A stretch of 64,000 nucleotides of DNA. Origin: Alisma plantago-aquatica. Lineage: Eukaryota > Streptophyta > Magnoliopsida > Alismatales > Alismataceae. The position numbers were made by a program, and so were the translations under genes. The notes under the pieces were generated by a model that ran no database searches, was not told the DNA's origin, and saw only the letters and a list, made by a program, of their open reading frames with translations. The stretch spans positions 102,188,801 to 102,252,800 of the forward strand of contig OY856413.1 in assembly GCA_963693085.1 (NCBI GenBank), written 5' to 3'. Below are positions 1 to 13,665 of this stretch, one piece after another; within the stretch, counting starts at the first letter, position 1, and every line of letters starts with the position of its first letter.

Positions 1-2790
1 GAATTTACCATTTAGTGAATTTTGTGGTTATTTGATCTCTCTCTCTTGGGGCATAGATCTCTTCCATGTATACCCAAAGTGGGACATGGATTTCGCTTAC
101 TGGTTTACCTTCGACCGGCATTTGTGATTGAGTACCACTTTCTGACCGACTAATCTCACTCTCCTCATAACATTCTGGACGCGATGTAACCCTCAATCTT
201 CTATTTTTGTCGTGTGGATCACTACCACTATGAGGAGCTCTGATGGGCTCACCAATAAGGATTGTACCATAACATGATATCAACTACTATTGTAGTGCCT
301 CCAAGAATTCAGTCTCTTCCCCTTACAAGTCCTAACTCCTCTAGGACTCCATGCCGACACCATATGGAGGAGGAGAAGGTTGGTTGCATTGTGTGAGGTT
401 TTATTCCTGAGCTTTTTTAGGAATCAGAATTATCGCAAGTTGTAAATCCTTCATGTAGCCTTCGAGATGCTTCAAGGCCAGATATAGATTTGAGGTGCCT
501 TCATGCTTCATGTCATCGAGTCTATGGAAACTAGATACTCATTGATGTCCCATACTCACTATTTCTTTGCACAACTTTCTATTTATAGAAGAAACCCAAT
601 GGCATCAATGACTCTTATGATTCTTGTAAATGCGGCGGGTATACATTTAGATCCCATCTCAAGCTTGACCTTTTAATAGAAGGGAGAGGGGATTCGACGA
701 GCAGCCAAGATTGTAACTAGAAACAAGGGTTTACTCCAGGGCTTTGTGGAAGAATTGAGGTCATTCCCCTTTATAAAGGTTTACCTATTTCCCTCCATCA
801 ATGCTCACTTTTTTCTCACCATTCCCACAATAGAACTTGGTGGACAGGAAGTGCCAAGATGGTGAGGGATTTTACTAAACCCTCTCTCTCACACCCCATA
901 CTAGGGATTGTTAGGTAGGTCCTCAGTTGTTGCAGGTTTTGGATCACACCAATAGAGTTGTTCACCCCCATAACCTATGGCGATAAGGGGTGACAACCTA
1001 TAGTATTAACATCTAGGAGATGAGGTCTCCATTTTTAGATCATTAACGGTCAAAACTTGGATCATGCCACCCTTGCTAATTCTAGGTTCAGTGACATATC
1101 AATGTCACAAACATCAATATTTCTCAGCTATTATATTCATTAATGAACATATCATTAAAACATAAATAACCTATCGTATGAGGATTAATTCTTTATCAAA
1201 ATTTAATCACTACTTGATCATCACTTAATTTATCTTCTAACAAGGATTGATACCAAACCCAAATGTTTAACCACACGATAGTAATACTTTGTAAAGGATT
1301 CATATCAATGAACTCCCACTATCCGTCAAATTATTGTTCAACGTCACACTTCAAGCTCCATCATTAAGTTGTTTGGACTCATATATGCGACTGGTAGAAA
1401 TCCTAACTCCACAAGTACTTATCTTTTTATTATTGAGTCATATTGATGACAACTATCGTGTAACTAGTATTAATCAAATTCTTTATCTTGTACTAGGCCT
1501 TAAACAATAGTTGTGATATAAAAAAAATAAAGGTTGGGGTAAAACATCTGAATCATATTCATGAACTTTAAATAGTATATCAAGTATCAAAAACCTAAAT
1601 TTTTGGTTATCATATTCACCACACATTATTTGGAACCTCATCCTTGAAATTCAACCAATATCATATTGATTGTGATATCAAGGAGTCCAAATCTGTAAAG
1701 GTAACCACATGTAGGTTCCAAGACCATCATAATTTTATATATACCCTGAGATGTCATCTTAGGATTTAGAGTATCTTGGGTGCACCACCCCAACATGTAG
1801 AGATTGGAGCATCATTTAATGTCTTCGTCATAAAATGATACATATTTTACTAATTTGCATCTCCTATAACCCTAAGATCAAGTTTTTTTATATACATTGA
1901 AGTTAAGAAGGTATTGCTCAAGGTTTCATTTTTAACCAACTCACGTGTGTAAGGTGATATCAAGATTTCATGCCATTTATTTAAGGAACTTTCACACTTA
2001 ACATCATTATTATGATTTATTCTCAACCTTATACTATAATTTCATGATTAAAGAAGGGCTTACATACATACTTGCATATTAGGGATTTAATTAATTGTGT
2101 GAGCTATCACCAAAAATCATTGATTTAGAAGGATCAATATTAAGAACTATATTTTGTGATCATGCAATTATGATCTAATTATATATTTATTTCATGTTTG
2201 TAATTTTGAACTTATTTATTTTATGCATGATATGAAGCAAAAGTGAATATATGAATTCAAGCTTATCATGATCTATAACTTGTTTCTTTAATGTATGGTG
2301 GGTCGAGGATATAGAATAGTCAAGCTTATCTGAGTGACTTTTCATACATAATCATGATTATAGCTCAAGTGAGGTCTCCAACATCATATATTTGGAAAGA
2401 GAAGTGGAAGGAATAACGACATGAGTATATTCAACACAAGGGATTTTACTCTTAGAACCAAAGTCTCATATATAGGCACACTTGAAACTAAGGACGGTCT
2501 TCATAAACATAAGTCACTTAAGCTAGGACCTAACTCAATCGAAGGATTGACTTTCTCATTAGGAGTCATCTGCCTATCACATTATGATATTATCCAACTC
2601 TCACATGTAGGACTTCAATCAAAGATATGAATCATGCATAAGGACTCAACTCATTTATGTAGGAGTAATCCATCTTAGGACACATTGTGTACATATATCT
2701 CATATTTCACATATTTGAGAAAAATGTGGAGTTTAATCAAATTATTAATATGCAAGGACCCCTATTTTCTAGTCTCCCTTAGTCAAGAGC
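1..2790. other. AT-rich non-coding DNA, nothing recognised
   Basis: No gene or element is recognised here. A 92-codon minus-strand frame (5-283) has no motif I know and may be part of a decayed element cut by the window edge. The rest is AT-rich with scattered stops in all frames and no LTR edge, terminal repeat or domain that I can see. Confidence 0.5.
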
Positions 2791-5600
2791 GACCTTACAG
2801 TTGAGGATTATTACTTGAAATTTCCAGGATCAGAATTAAGAATTAATAAATAATAGTAAATAATTTCCATTTATTCAAACAAATTATTTTTACACGATTG
2901 TTAAAAGTATAGACAATTACATGAATGAAGGGTGATTAATACATCTGAAGTCTAGTTTCTGATGAGTGGGTTAATAATCATGTTGAAAACACTTATTTGA
3001 GATATATGTTGATGTCAGTGAATAATGATAAGATCCTAAGGATTAAATTGGACTAGGATAATATTGATTATCATTTAGGCTTTCTAGTTTGTCTGCTGAT
3101 GTGTCAGGCTTCAATTTGTCCAAGTAAGTTTAGTTTGCAATATTTATGGATAATGATCGATAGATCCAAATTTATTCAAACAATATATCATTTTGACCAA
3201 AAAAATCTTAGATCATGAATAAAATATGTTTAGAGCTTGATTATGCTTCATGTTTCAAAAGTATAGGTGACATGTGAATCTAATGAGATAATTAACTACA
3301 ACCCTAAGTTTGATTAATATGTTGTTCACATCAGTGTATATGTTGTTTTGTGATACAAGCTTGTACTATTGAATAATGTTGAGATCCCATGACCTTAAAC
3401 TAGATTTACATAACGTTGATTTATGATTTAAGTCCTAAGTCATAAACATGACTACTTAGGGTTTAAAACCAATTTTCATATCTTGATATGATGTTAACCC
3501 ACATAATTGACTTTATGTGCTCATAAGGACATGTTATCATCAGCCTAAGACTTAGGGATTACATTGATACACCTAATTATGCTTGTCATTAGAAAATGTA
3601 ATTTATAGATGTTAATAATTAGAATATTATATGCAAACCATATGTATCTTGTGTTGATATCATGGTTAATTGATGTAACTTGATCTATATGATATTGTGA
3701 TGATATAATGCTTAATACAAGAATTAAGATTACACCTAATGAATAATTAGGGTTTGTAACCAATGAATCCTGATGTCCTGGATCTAGGGTTTGGAACCTA
3801 TTCCTAGTCTGAATCCAAGACAATACTAAACCTTAGATTATGAGCTAAGTTAGGTTGAATCTGAGTAATATGATGGTGACACTTTAGAGTTGTATACAAA
3901 TACAGATCATGTTGATTGATTGGATGTATGCTTGCTTGTTGAATGTACTTGAGGATTAGATTGCATAAAGTACACTTGAAATATTTGACATGGAAAGTAC
4001 ATGGAAAAGGTGCGTGATTATGATTATGAATGCCCGCATGTATCAACTTTCGAAGTTTGCTGAGGTTTCTCAAACACTGAGTAAATGATAATTATTGGAT
4101 GTTTATTTAATTCTTGTTCAATTTTAGTGCCAATATGACTATCACATAACGTAAATATAAAAATCTACACCTAGGTTTAGAAATACCAAGTGGTAGTTTA
4201 CCTAAGTCTAATGATGGACAGAGAAAGGTGATTATACCCAAGGTGGTTTAACAAACATGGGTTAGATTGTCTTAATGAAAATACTCGTTTATATGTGCAT
4301 CTATTTGATGGTTGATACTATATGTTCTTATCATATATGAGTTCTTCCGTATGCACCCTAGATACACAATATAGCAAAATATTGATATGTTTTATTTGTC
4401 GGTGTTTAGGTTCCCCTACATCCATCAGCTGAAGATTGAAGAATTAAGAAATCTTGAATTTATTAAAGATAAGCCAAGGAGGATTGGTTAGATAGTATGT
4501 TTTCTCATTTTATATGTTGGTTCTCATGTTCAAGTATCCATGTAATTCCCAAGATAAACTCAATATACAATCATGTAAACATTATTTGTTCAAATAAATG
4601 GAAACTCTTTACTATTTTGTATTATTAGTTAAATCTGATGCTTAAAATTTGGAGTAATGGCTCTTGATTTTAAGGTCTCTCTTGACTGGGAGACGCATAA
4701 CTTTTCATAATGACCCACACTTTTAATTGTCCCTAGATAAATAGAAGACATTAAAGTCGAGGATCATTACTCTAAATTCTAGGATTAGATTTCACAAATA
4801 ATAAATTACAATAAATAATTTCCATTTATGTAAACATATAATGTTTACATGATTGTATAATGAGCTCCTCTGAGGAGTTACATGGATATTTAAACGTGAT
4901 AACTAACATATACAATGATAAGAAATAATATCTAGCTAATCCTCATTAATTTATCTTTAATATCTTCAAGATTTCTTGATTCTTGAGGTCTTCAACTACT
5001 AGATGCAGGTTAAACTAAAATGTCGACAAACAAAATAGATCGGTATATTTCTATATTGTGTATTTGGGGTTCATACAAAATGCACTTATATGGTAAGAAC
5101 ATATATTCTCACCCATCAAATAGGTTCACATATGAACTAGGCTTTTTATTAGGATTATCAAGCCCATGTTTCTCAAACACCTTGAGTGTAATCACCTTTC
5201 TCTATCCATTATTGTACTCAGGTGAACTAACCCTTGGTAGGTATAAACATGGGTTCATAATATCATTCTTTACATTATGTGATAGTCATATTATCACTAT
5301 AACTAAACATGAATTTAATAAAAATCAAATAGTTACAATTCATTCAATCTCTGAGAATCCTAGACAAACTTTAGAATTGTATAATTTGAGTATTCATAAG
5401 AGTAACCATGTAACTTATTGAAGAATTGTGCAGTATAATATTCAAATACTTTATACAATCCAATCATCAAAACAAGCAAAGATCCATCCTATCAATCAAC
5501 ATGATCTGCAATTGCATACAACCCTAAAGTGTCACCAATACATTTGTAAAATACTAATCATACCTAATCTAGCTCTTAGACTCAGTTAGGGTTGTTTTAG
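2790..5600. repeat. Three degenerate copies of one repeat, two of them forming a large inverted repeat
   Basis: The segment near 2790-2940 is a diverged direct copy of about 4750-4900. The segment about 3830-4710 matches the reverse complement of about 4750-5600, giving a two-armed inverted repeat centred near 4.73 kb with arms of roughly 0.85 kb. Shared landmarks include 'gatcatgttgattgat' at about 3906 against its complement near 5500, and 'aataatttccattta' at 2860 and 4815 against its complement near 4595. The arms are clearly diverged by eye, perhaps 70-75%. No coding domain is seen. It could be two opposed insertions of one non-autonomous element or a foldback element. Confidence 0.6.
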
Positions 5601-7991
5601 AGTTGTATATTAAGGCTAGCCTCAAATTCCTAATATTACCTTATTGTGTGCCATAAGAGTTATACACCCTATCTTAACATTAGAAGTGTGATGTCCTAGA
5701 TTTGCAACGCCTTGACCCCATATGTGACATCCAAATCGAAACCCTCACCTAATAGAGAATCCCAATTCAAACTCACACACCAGAGCAAGAAGAAGAAAAT
5801 CATGGGAGTCAGAGGAAATAATAGTATCACATGAACATGAACAAGAAACAAACAATATAACACAAGCTCACCATTCAACATATAAATAAAAAATGAATTG
5901 TTACAACATTGATATTACATATTATACAATAAACTTTTACATATGCATGTATTTCCAATAAAAAAGGATCTTTTAGACAATAGGTCCACATGTACTTATG
6001 CCCATCACACAAATCTCCACTATTTAGAGTCTTCAAGATCATATGTCTACATACCTAAAATAGAGACTACATGTAGTACACATGAGCACAATAAACTAAA
6101 ATATTATTTTGAGTATGCCTACATGTCTTTTTATATACCTCTCATTACTGTGACTTGGCAATAAGATAAAGTTAATACTTGATAGTATTAAACAAACATA
6201 AAAAAACCATACTTGAACAAAGAATGTTTATTAACAAAAGAGAACATGTCTTCTAGGCATATTTCCTATTATATCATCCATGCATTTACTACATAAGGGT
6301 CGAATGCAAGTCCATTATGATCTACTACCAAAGAGTTTGTTCATTTCGAAATGTGATCTACTATCAAAGAGTTGGATCACTTTCAAGTGCTTTACTACCA
6401 AAGAATTGAAGTACTTTACTTTCCAGCATTTTACTACCAAAGAGTTGAAGTGCTTGGATAGCATGGAACATATATATTATGTTTGATGTTTCATAACTAT
6501 AAGTATAGAAAATCAAGAAAGATATCATACAAGAATAATCATTTCATCTAATATCATATTTTAAGTATTTTACTACATGTATAATACAAGAATACATTAT
6601 AATAATCCAAGTAAGAGGTAAAGCATACCTTCAACTGAGATAATCTAATCAACACATAATCCTAGATTCAACAATCACTCTAGGTCAACTCTCAATAAAG
6701 ACAAGATCATGTACAATCATTAGATTCTTCATTACCTTACATCTCATCTTAATCCTAATTAAGTCCATTATTAATTTTAGGTTTTTGCTTAGTCAATTAA
6801 GATATGTGCATCATAACTTTTCTCGTCTTCATATGGTTATGTCTTTGATATTATTTTCCGATAATGTGCCATATTAGTATAAATCCTCTAAAATTATGAT
6901 GCACATAAATATTATGCATATGTTAACCCTAGGTTACATGCATTAATAAAGTTAGGGTTTCAAACCATATTTTATGGGTCAGTACCATCACAACATAATT
7001 TTCAGATTTACATATTATCTTCCAACTGATGTGAATGCACACTATAATTTTCAGAATTTCATGAGCATATTTGTGATTATTGCACATTAATTAGGGTTAT
7101 CATTCCTAAATAGCTATATGACGCATTTCATGTGATTTAGTGCATCAACATTATAATCACTTACATCATACCGATTATACAACATATTTTAGAGTTAGTG
7201 TTGCATTCTCATATTTTTGGGTCACCATCTTATATATTAAACACGAAATTAGTGTAAAAAATCTTGCATAATATCATCTATATTTATGCATTTGAAAACT
7301 GATATAAGGGTTCCATGTTGTTCTACTAATTGTTCTAAGAATTTTGGTCATTTGTTTGTATTTTTCTGATAATTGTACTAATTTCTATGAACTATAGAAG
7401 ATTTGATTATTTCTGGTAATTTTACCTTTATTGAAACAATAGATGGTTGATATGTGGCCTTTGGGATGGACACATAGTTCACCTATTAGCTCAGATAAAC
7501 TCTCACTAGGCATGTTGGTTCATATGCCTAGACCAAGTTTGACTGAGGTTGGCTCCTTTGTGTATCTCTCTCACATGTAATCACCTACGTGTGCCTCTAT
7601 CTCTCTAGAAAAAGCTGCTACCATCATTGGCTTCCTGTCTAGAGAATACGCAATAGAGCTCAGGCACTCCTCGTCAGTTCCTTTGTCTATCATAAGTTTC
7701 AATGACCTCAGAAAGACCCTCACGACCTCTCAAGTCTCTCTCCACACCCCAAGAGCCTCTTCTCCACATACTCACTAGTCATGGTGGATGCAAAGAGGGT
7801 TTAACCATCTTTGCAAATTATCTAGCAAGAGAAGCCTCTGAGTGGTGCGAGGAGCTTCCATGAATCTAACTATGCCTTTCATATCGAAGGAGAAAACTTG
7901 AAGCTCCAACCTGAACTCCTCCTTCCTGACTGCCAACATGGGTTTGGTTGTCTTGTTAAACTGAAACTACAAAACATAAAATGCCTACAGA
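5601..7991. other. AT-rich non-coding DNA, nothing recognised apart from a short tandem repeat
   Basis: No domain, LTR edge or terminal repeat is recognised. The last 550 bases (about 7440-7990) are less AT-rich and may be decayed coding or LTR sequence, but I cannot name it. LARD1 is inserted immediately after it. Confidence 0.45.
6317..6455. repeat. Degenerate tandem repeat, about 36 bp x 4
   Basis: Four imperfect units share the core 'ctactaccaaagagttg', starting near 6321, 6357, 6391 and 6430. The unit length varies from 35 to 39 bp. A 68-codon plus-strand frame across it (6280-6486) is a by-product of the repeat and is not called as a gene. Confidence 0.7.
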
Positions 7992-7996
7992 GAACT

Positions 7997-10900
7997 TGTA
8001 AGGAGTGGGACCCGAGAGGGGATCCACTTCCTACTAAAAAATTTAAGAATTAAACCTCCTGTCCAAACACACCCAAAAGATATGTTGGAGTGGGTGTAAA
8101 ATTTTCAAATCTTATTTATAGTATTCAAAACAACCATAGTGTAGAAGCAGAATAAAAATAAAGACTATATTCAATTCTTTGCAAGATTACAAAAGTACAT
8201 AATAATCTCCCACAAGGGTTTACATGTATGATACAACATAAGGATCTGGTAGAGGGAAATCTAAACCACATCAAGATAGTCTCCGAGCTTCAACTTCATA
8301 ATCTAAGTATGTGTCCTCATGTCAAGACATCCAAGACCTTCACCTAGGGTTGGAATCATACCCCAGCAAGAAGAGAAAAATAGATGACATCAGCAAACGG
8401 CTGGTATGTGCGTACAAAATAGAAAATTGAGCAATATATAGAAATAAAGGGCATCAAGTATAAATACAAGGCTTCCCATAGAAAAGAAAATTACTACTTA
8501 AAGTGGCATAAAAGAATATGATCATAACAAAAGAGATACTTTTCATTAAAATAATAAAATTGTGCCACATAAGCACACATAATCTTTTTGGGAACAAAAC
8601 CCATAACAACCTGCATGCATGTGAAATAAACATAGCCCTAGAACAATATAACAAAAAAGTCAGCCAAGTCTCATAAACTTGAAGCCTGATAGAGATAACA
8701 TACTACCACTCTCAATATATATAAAAGTTGAGACAAGCCTAACAAACTTGAAACCTAGGTACAGAGCACCACCACCTCCATTCCAATAATAACAAGGGCA
8801 TACTACCCAAAAACCAATGCAATTACACTACTCTAGTGCTACTAAATCACATAGCATGTTTAATTGAGAGGCAAGTAAAAAGTATAGTCAGACTAAACAA
8901 AAGTTTCCATCATACTAATAGACAACATAAACAACCACCATACAAGTGGACAAGAGATATGACATATCATCAATTAATGTTCCAACATGAACAATGTATA
9001 AGAAAGACTAAAAGAATATCAACTCATGATCATAAGATCAGTAAAAAATAAGATAGTTCACATGAACCATGATTTAAAAAAAAGAGATATTGTGTAGGCT
9101 ATTGTCCATAGAACCAAGAGAATAGAAGAGAATAGATGAATTGCTCAATAAGAAGGATAGGAGATGCAAACATACCTCTCTTCAGAGTCACACCAGACCA
9201 AAGTCACTTCAAGATCCAAGTCTAGGCCTCCAAAGAACCTATTAAGCATATATGTAGATTTTAGGTCAATTTCACATTGATTATTCAAACCCTAAAAATT
9301 ACCTTTTTCCTCACATGTGATTTAGGTTATCAAAACTATGTTATATTTTAGATTACCTTTTTCTGAGTCCAAAATATATTTTATTTTAGTTTTCTGACTT
9401 ACATTTAGTTATTAATTTTACATGTCATTATCTATTTAAGTAAATTCATTTAAATCACCTCTTTCCAAAAATAGATTTAGGCGATAAATCTTGTACCAAA
9501 AGATATTTCTTATTTTTTTTATTTCAACAACTATTTATTTGTATTTTTCTGACCAGTACATAATTAGTTATCAATTTTTCAAAACCAACCAATAGGAAAA
9601 AGAGAAAAGGCCACATCAACACACAACTCGCAAGAAATAGAGAGAGAGAGAGAGCATGCACTGAGTTGGCCCAACCTCAGGCGGCCAACTTAGCTAACTC
9701 AACTACCAACCTATCAACTCACAACAGTGCGAACAACGTTAAAGAATGAGTGTGAAATTACCAAAATGCCCACGACTGAGAAATAAAACACAGAAGGAAT
9801 TCAGGAGGGTAAAGAGGGAATAACATGTGAGTCTCTACTCTTCGGGAGACGAGCATTAGAGCAGAAGATCATCGATTCCCAAATCTACGATAAGGTAGAT
9901 TTTCACAAAACCATTAGTGGATTCGAGTCCTAGATATCAAAACAAACCCAAAGATCCCAAATATAAGCACTTGTAGCAGAAAGAACTCTAGAAACATATC
10001 TTCACCAAGGAAGACTACAGATGAAAAAAAAATCAAAATGGGGTGAAACCTGTTTCCATACTTGAAGCACCAGCTATCGTCGAGAAACACTTCACCAAGT
10101 TGAGAGTAGACAAGAAAACTCAATTTTGCTGGGGTTAGATGGACTGAAACCCCTTGTCCTCGTCGGGATGACACAAAGAAGTGGTGGAGAGGGGAAATGT
10201 GATAGCAAGGTGATTGGATTTTTATCAGTGCTAGGAACATGACTGAGTGGGTTGTGTGGGGGTCGAGGGTGATGTATATATGCCTCGAGGCCATAGGGTT
10301 TAGGAAATAAGAAGGAAGTTAGAAATAGAGGAGGCGGAGAAAGTCCCTTGTCAACTGGGAGTTCGAGAAGAGGAAACTACCAAACCAAGGTCCCCCAAGT
10401 GCAAAAAGACACGATGATAGTGAAAAGTAAATTGGTTAGTACCAAGAAGGAAAGAAAGAAGAGGAAATCATGAGCGAAAATTGTGTCACTATAGCTTCAA
10501 GAAAGGGGTCCGACTGGAGGTAGGAGACAACCCCTCCTCTTTCGGATCCCAATCCAAGGGTTATAGTGAAACCCTACATCAAGCGGCTACATGACAGATC
10601 CATCTTTAGGAAATCAAGGAAATAAAATGTGACATTAAATAATTCAGGTTAAAACCAAAGTGGTATCAAATTAATGCTCCTTTATCTCTTTCTTCAATTA
10701 AGGGTTCAAACTTTATCCTAATTTTGTGAAAATTTGCACATAGGCCAAATTAGGCATGTAGATTCCAATTATATAATTAGATTTGCCTTTTGAAGACTTT
10801 TGATGCATTAATTAACCAAACCTTAGTTTCTCTTTCCTCATGCATTAATGACATTAATATTATCCAATTTTGGTGAAATTTCACCCACAAGTTATGTTTG

Positions 10901-11406
10901 ATGTGTTGAAAATGGGTTTGACATTATTCCATTTTTTAAGACTTTTTATCACATTATTTATTACTTATGCCTTTTATACATTTTGTCTCTCCTAAACTTA
11001 CCCTAATATTTCAAGGTTGTCCCAATTAGATGAAAATTGACGTGGAGGCTAATGTTGATATTTAGATTACAATTTTGAAGTTTATTTCCACTTTTGAGAT
11101 TTCTTTTCATGAGATATGTCATATGGTCCTTTAATGTCCCATAATCTATGTCATTCATCCAATTAAGCTCATATTACCACCAAATGAGTCATGTGGGATT
11201 ATTTTGCTCGAAATTATTATTTATTCTTCATTTATCACATGTGACATATTTAGGTGTCAATTATTGGCCTAAGACTAAGGTCAAAACATTAGATTACATG
11301 CATTAGATCACTAGGGTTACACTATTCATCTTTTAGGTCTAACTTTGTTTGACTAAGTCCAAAAGGTCAAAGTTCTAGGGTAGGGTCTAAGATCTAGTAT
11401 GTTACA
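7997..11406 (-). repeat. LARD1 3' LTR
   Basis: The LTR reads TG...CA on both strands: it begins TGTAAG and ends GTTACA. A minus-strand TATA-like box (10275-10280) sits about 1.1 kb inside its 5' edge, a normal U3 length. A 126-codon minus frame beginning just past it (10294-9914) has no known domain. The same layout occurs in the other copy at 50904-54312. Confidence 0.88.
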
Positions 11407-11759
11407 ACACTCCACCCCTTAAAAGGATTTCTTCCTCGAAATCTATTGATCAAACCATCCACAACCAACTACTCTCCACCCCTTAAAAGGTTCAACCTAA
11501 CAAGTCAAATGAATCAACATTTAGGGTTACCCACATAACTTTTAGTTGTGAAATATTTTAGAGATTTATGTTGTTCATGTATCCAACTAAGAGTCAAAAC
11601 CAACTAGGGTTGAGTTTTAGGTCCTTGTGTCTCTAACCTATCAATACTAAGATGTAAAAAGTCAAAGGGTAGGTTCACTACACCTCATATAGCAATCCAC
11701 ATATTCCTAGTCACAACTTCAATGTCAACACCATGATTAGGATTCCTATTCCAACTTAT
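11407..11759 (-). other. LARD1 internal region, 3' part, with polypurine tract
   Basis: Read on the minus strand, a purine run (about 11410-11427, AAGGGGTGGAG core) abuts the start of the 3' LTR, as a polypurine tract should. A near-copy of the same run lies at 11472-11490. No coding sequence is seen. The last five bases (11755-11759, CTTAT) are the target duplication of Athila1. Confidence 0.8.
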
Positions 11760-13665
11760 TGATGAGCCTTAAACATGGGTCCAAGAATGGAGTCATGTCT
11801 AGGTTATTGGACTTTTAGAAATTTATAATACTTGAATGTTTAAGATGCCTGCAACTATCACAGGGTCGAAGTAGTTCAGGGTCGAACACAGGGATAGGAA
11901 GAACGATGCTTCAAAACTCAAGTTTCACTTGTCTAAGCAAATAAAAAAGGGTCGAAGGATAAGGTTTTGATAAACAAAAATCCTATCTCCTAGGGAGTTA
12001 CCATAAGAATTAATGTTTTAAGGTTTAGCAATTTTTATAGAGATTTTGTATATTTGAAACCGAGGAGATAAAACTATCATCGGAGTAAAGCATGAAGGAG
12101 GGAAACTTAAACATAACAGGCGGCAGCGAAATACACCCTACACCCTCTTCTTTCAAAGAGGATGCTTCTGGCTATGCACCAATTCTCTCTCTCAAGAGTA
12201 TTGGGCATAGACTGGAGTGGAGAGATATGTCGGGGCAACCCTGATCTTGGGTATTCTCGTACACCTGAACTAGACCAAGCTCTAGATTTTATGGCATCCC
12301 TCTCTCTAGGAAGTCAAAACGGGAAACATGATTTGATAGCTAGTCAAAAGCATGATCCAAACAGAAGAGACTAGAGCTCAGATGCTATAAAGAGATCATC
12401 CAAAAAAAATGAGCCATATATAGAATAAAATAAGATAAACTCCACAGATTCCATATGCACAAAAAGGTTTAGTTACAATGCAATAGTAAATGAAAGTAAA
12501 TTGCAAAAATAGGGAAGATAGGTATCGACCTCCTCGATGTAGGAGGTTGATATACATAGCAGCAGACCCTTAAGGTGAAGCTAACCTGATACCGGGCAGG
12601 AGCCCCATCGGGATACGCCCGTGTCAGGTTCTTTACTGTGTCAGGTCGTGAACTGCGGCGGGCAAGGGCGTATTGGGAAAGGACTCCCTACCCGATATGG
12701 CCATATCGGGCGGTCGACCCTCTCAGGTGACATACCATGATGGGTAGGCCATATCGGGTTGGGTATCATGCCGGATTGGTTTTATCTTAGGTTCTCGTGT
12801 TCTTGTGTCGGGCATGGTTGGGAAGACCGTCTTGGGTTGAGACCCAGCTAGCAGCCTGGCACATTGGAGTGGCCTTGATGGTCGTATCGTGTTGCCGCGG
12901 CTATTGGGATGGGTTTTAGGTGAACTCCTCCCATCCCTCTCAGGTTGGGGGTGTGCTCACCTAGTATCGCCCGACACGCTTGAAAACTCGATGCACTAGC
13001 TCCTTTTTGCTCTCAAAGTTATCTCTCGTGGGGTTCCGACCCATCCCATCGAAGTCATGTAGCTTCTATTTATAGGCAGCGGCTGGTGGGAGTTGCGGTT
13101 CTTGTTGGTCCATGTGTCCTTATTCTGCTCTATTAACGTGCCTTCGGGAGACGACCGACACGTTTGTCGCCTGGCACGGCTGACAGGGGTCGTCACGTGC
13201 CAAGTTACAAGTAGGTCTCGCTTGATCGTGTCAGTTAAAGGCTCTGGCGGGCTTCTGCACCGAAGGGTGGCTGCGTCGCGTGATAGACTCCATCAGGATG
13301 ATAGGTCATGGCGGGCGAGGCTCCTTGTCGGGTAAATAGTGTGTCGTCCACCAGAGTCTCCCTGCATGACACACCCATGTTGAGCTGTTGCCATATTGGG
13401 TAGTGACTGTGATGGGTAGGGCACATCGCTTTGCCATTAGGGGGGTCGGGGCAGTTAGCATGTTATGGATGAGCCAGGACGGGTTCATTTGTATTTTTTT
13501 GGTGGAAAAATGAGAGAAACTCTGCAAGAGATAGAAAATATTGTCAGGAGCATAGTGTGGATTATTTCTATACAATAAATAAGATAAAATGGAGAGGATG
13601 ACAATTTAGGAGGCAGTTTTGACGGTAAAATATAAGCTCTAGTAGCCATAAAATGGGTTTTATCA
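11760..13665 (-). repeat. Athila1 3' LTR
   Basis: This is the intact LTR copy, 1906 bp, aligned end to end with the split copy. It carries a TATA box (CCTATAAATAG, minus strand, 13066-13076). It is rich in short CG-containing motifs such as CCCGATAT/ATATCGGG and GTGTCAGG between about 12560 and 13400. Small frames here (for example 12162-12374 plus) recur in the other LTR and are not genes. Confidence 0.92.
13066..13076 (-). promoter_or_regulatory. TATA box of Athila1 3' LTR
   Basis: CCTATAAATAG on the minus strand, about 600 bp inside the LTR start. The same box is at 49902-49912 in the 5' LTR, the one that would drive the element. Confidence 0.7.

Noticed and set aside
9914..10294. 126-codon minus frame in the LARD1 LTR
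   Set aside because: It starts near the TATA box, has no known domain and is broken in the other LTR copy.
12162..12374. 70-codon plus frame also present at 48974-49183
   Set aside because: It is LTR sequence of Athila1 repeated in both copies, on the strand opposite to the element.
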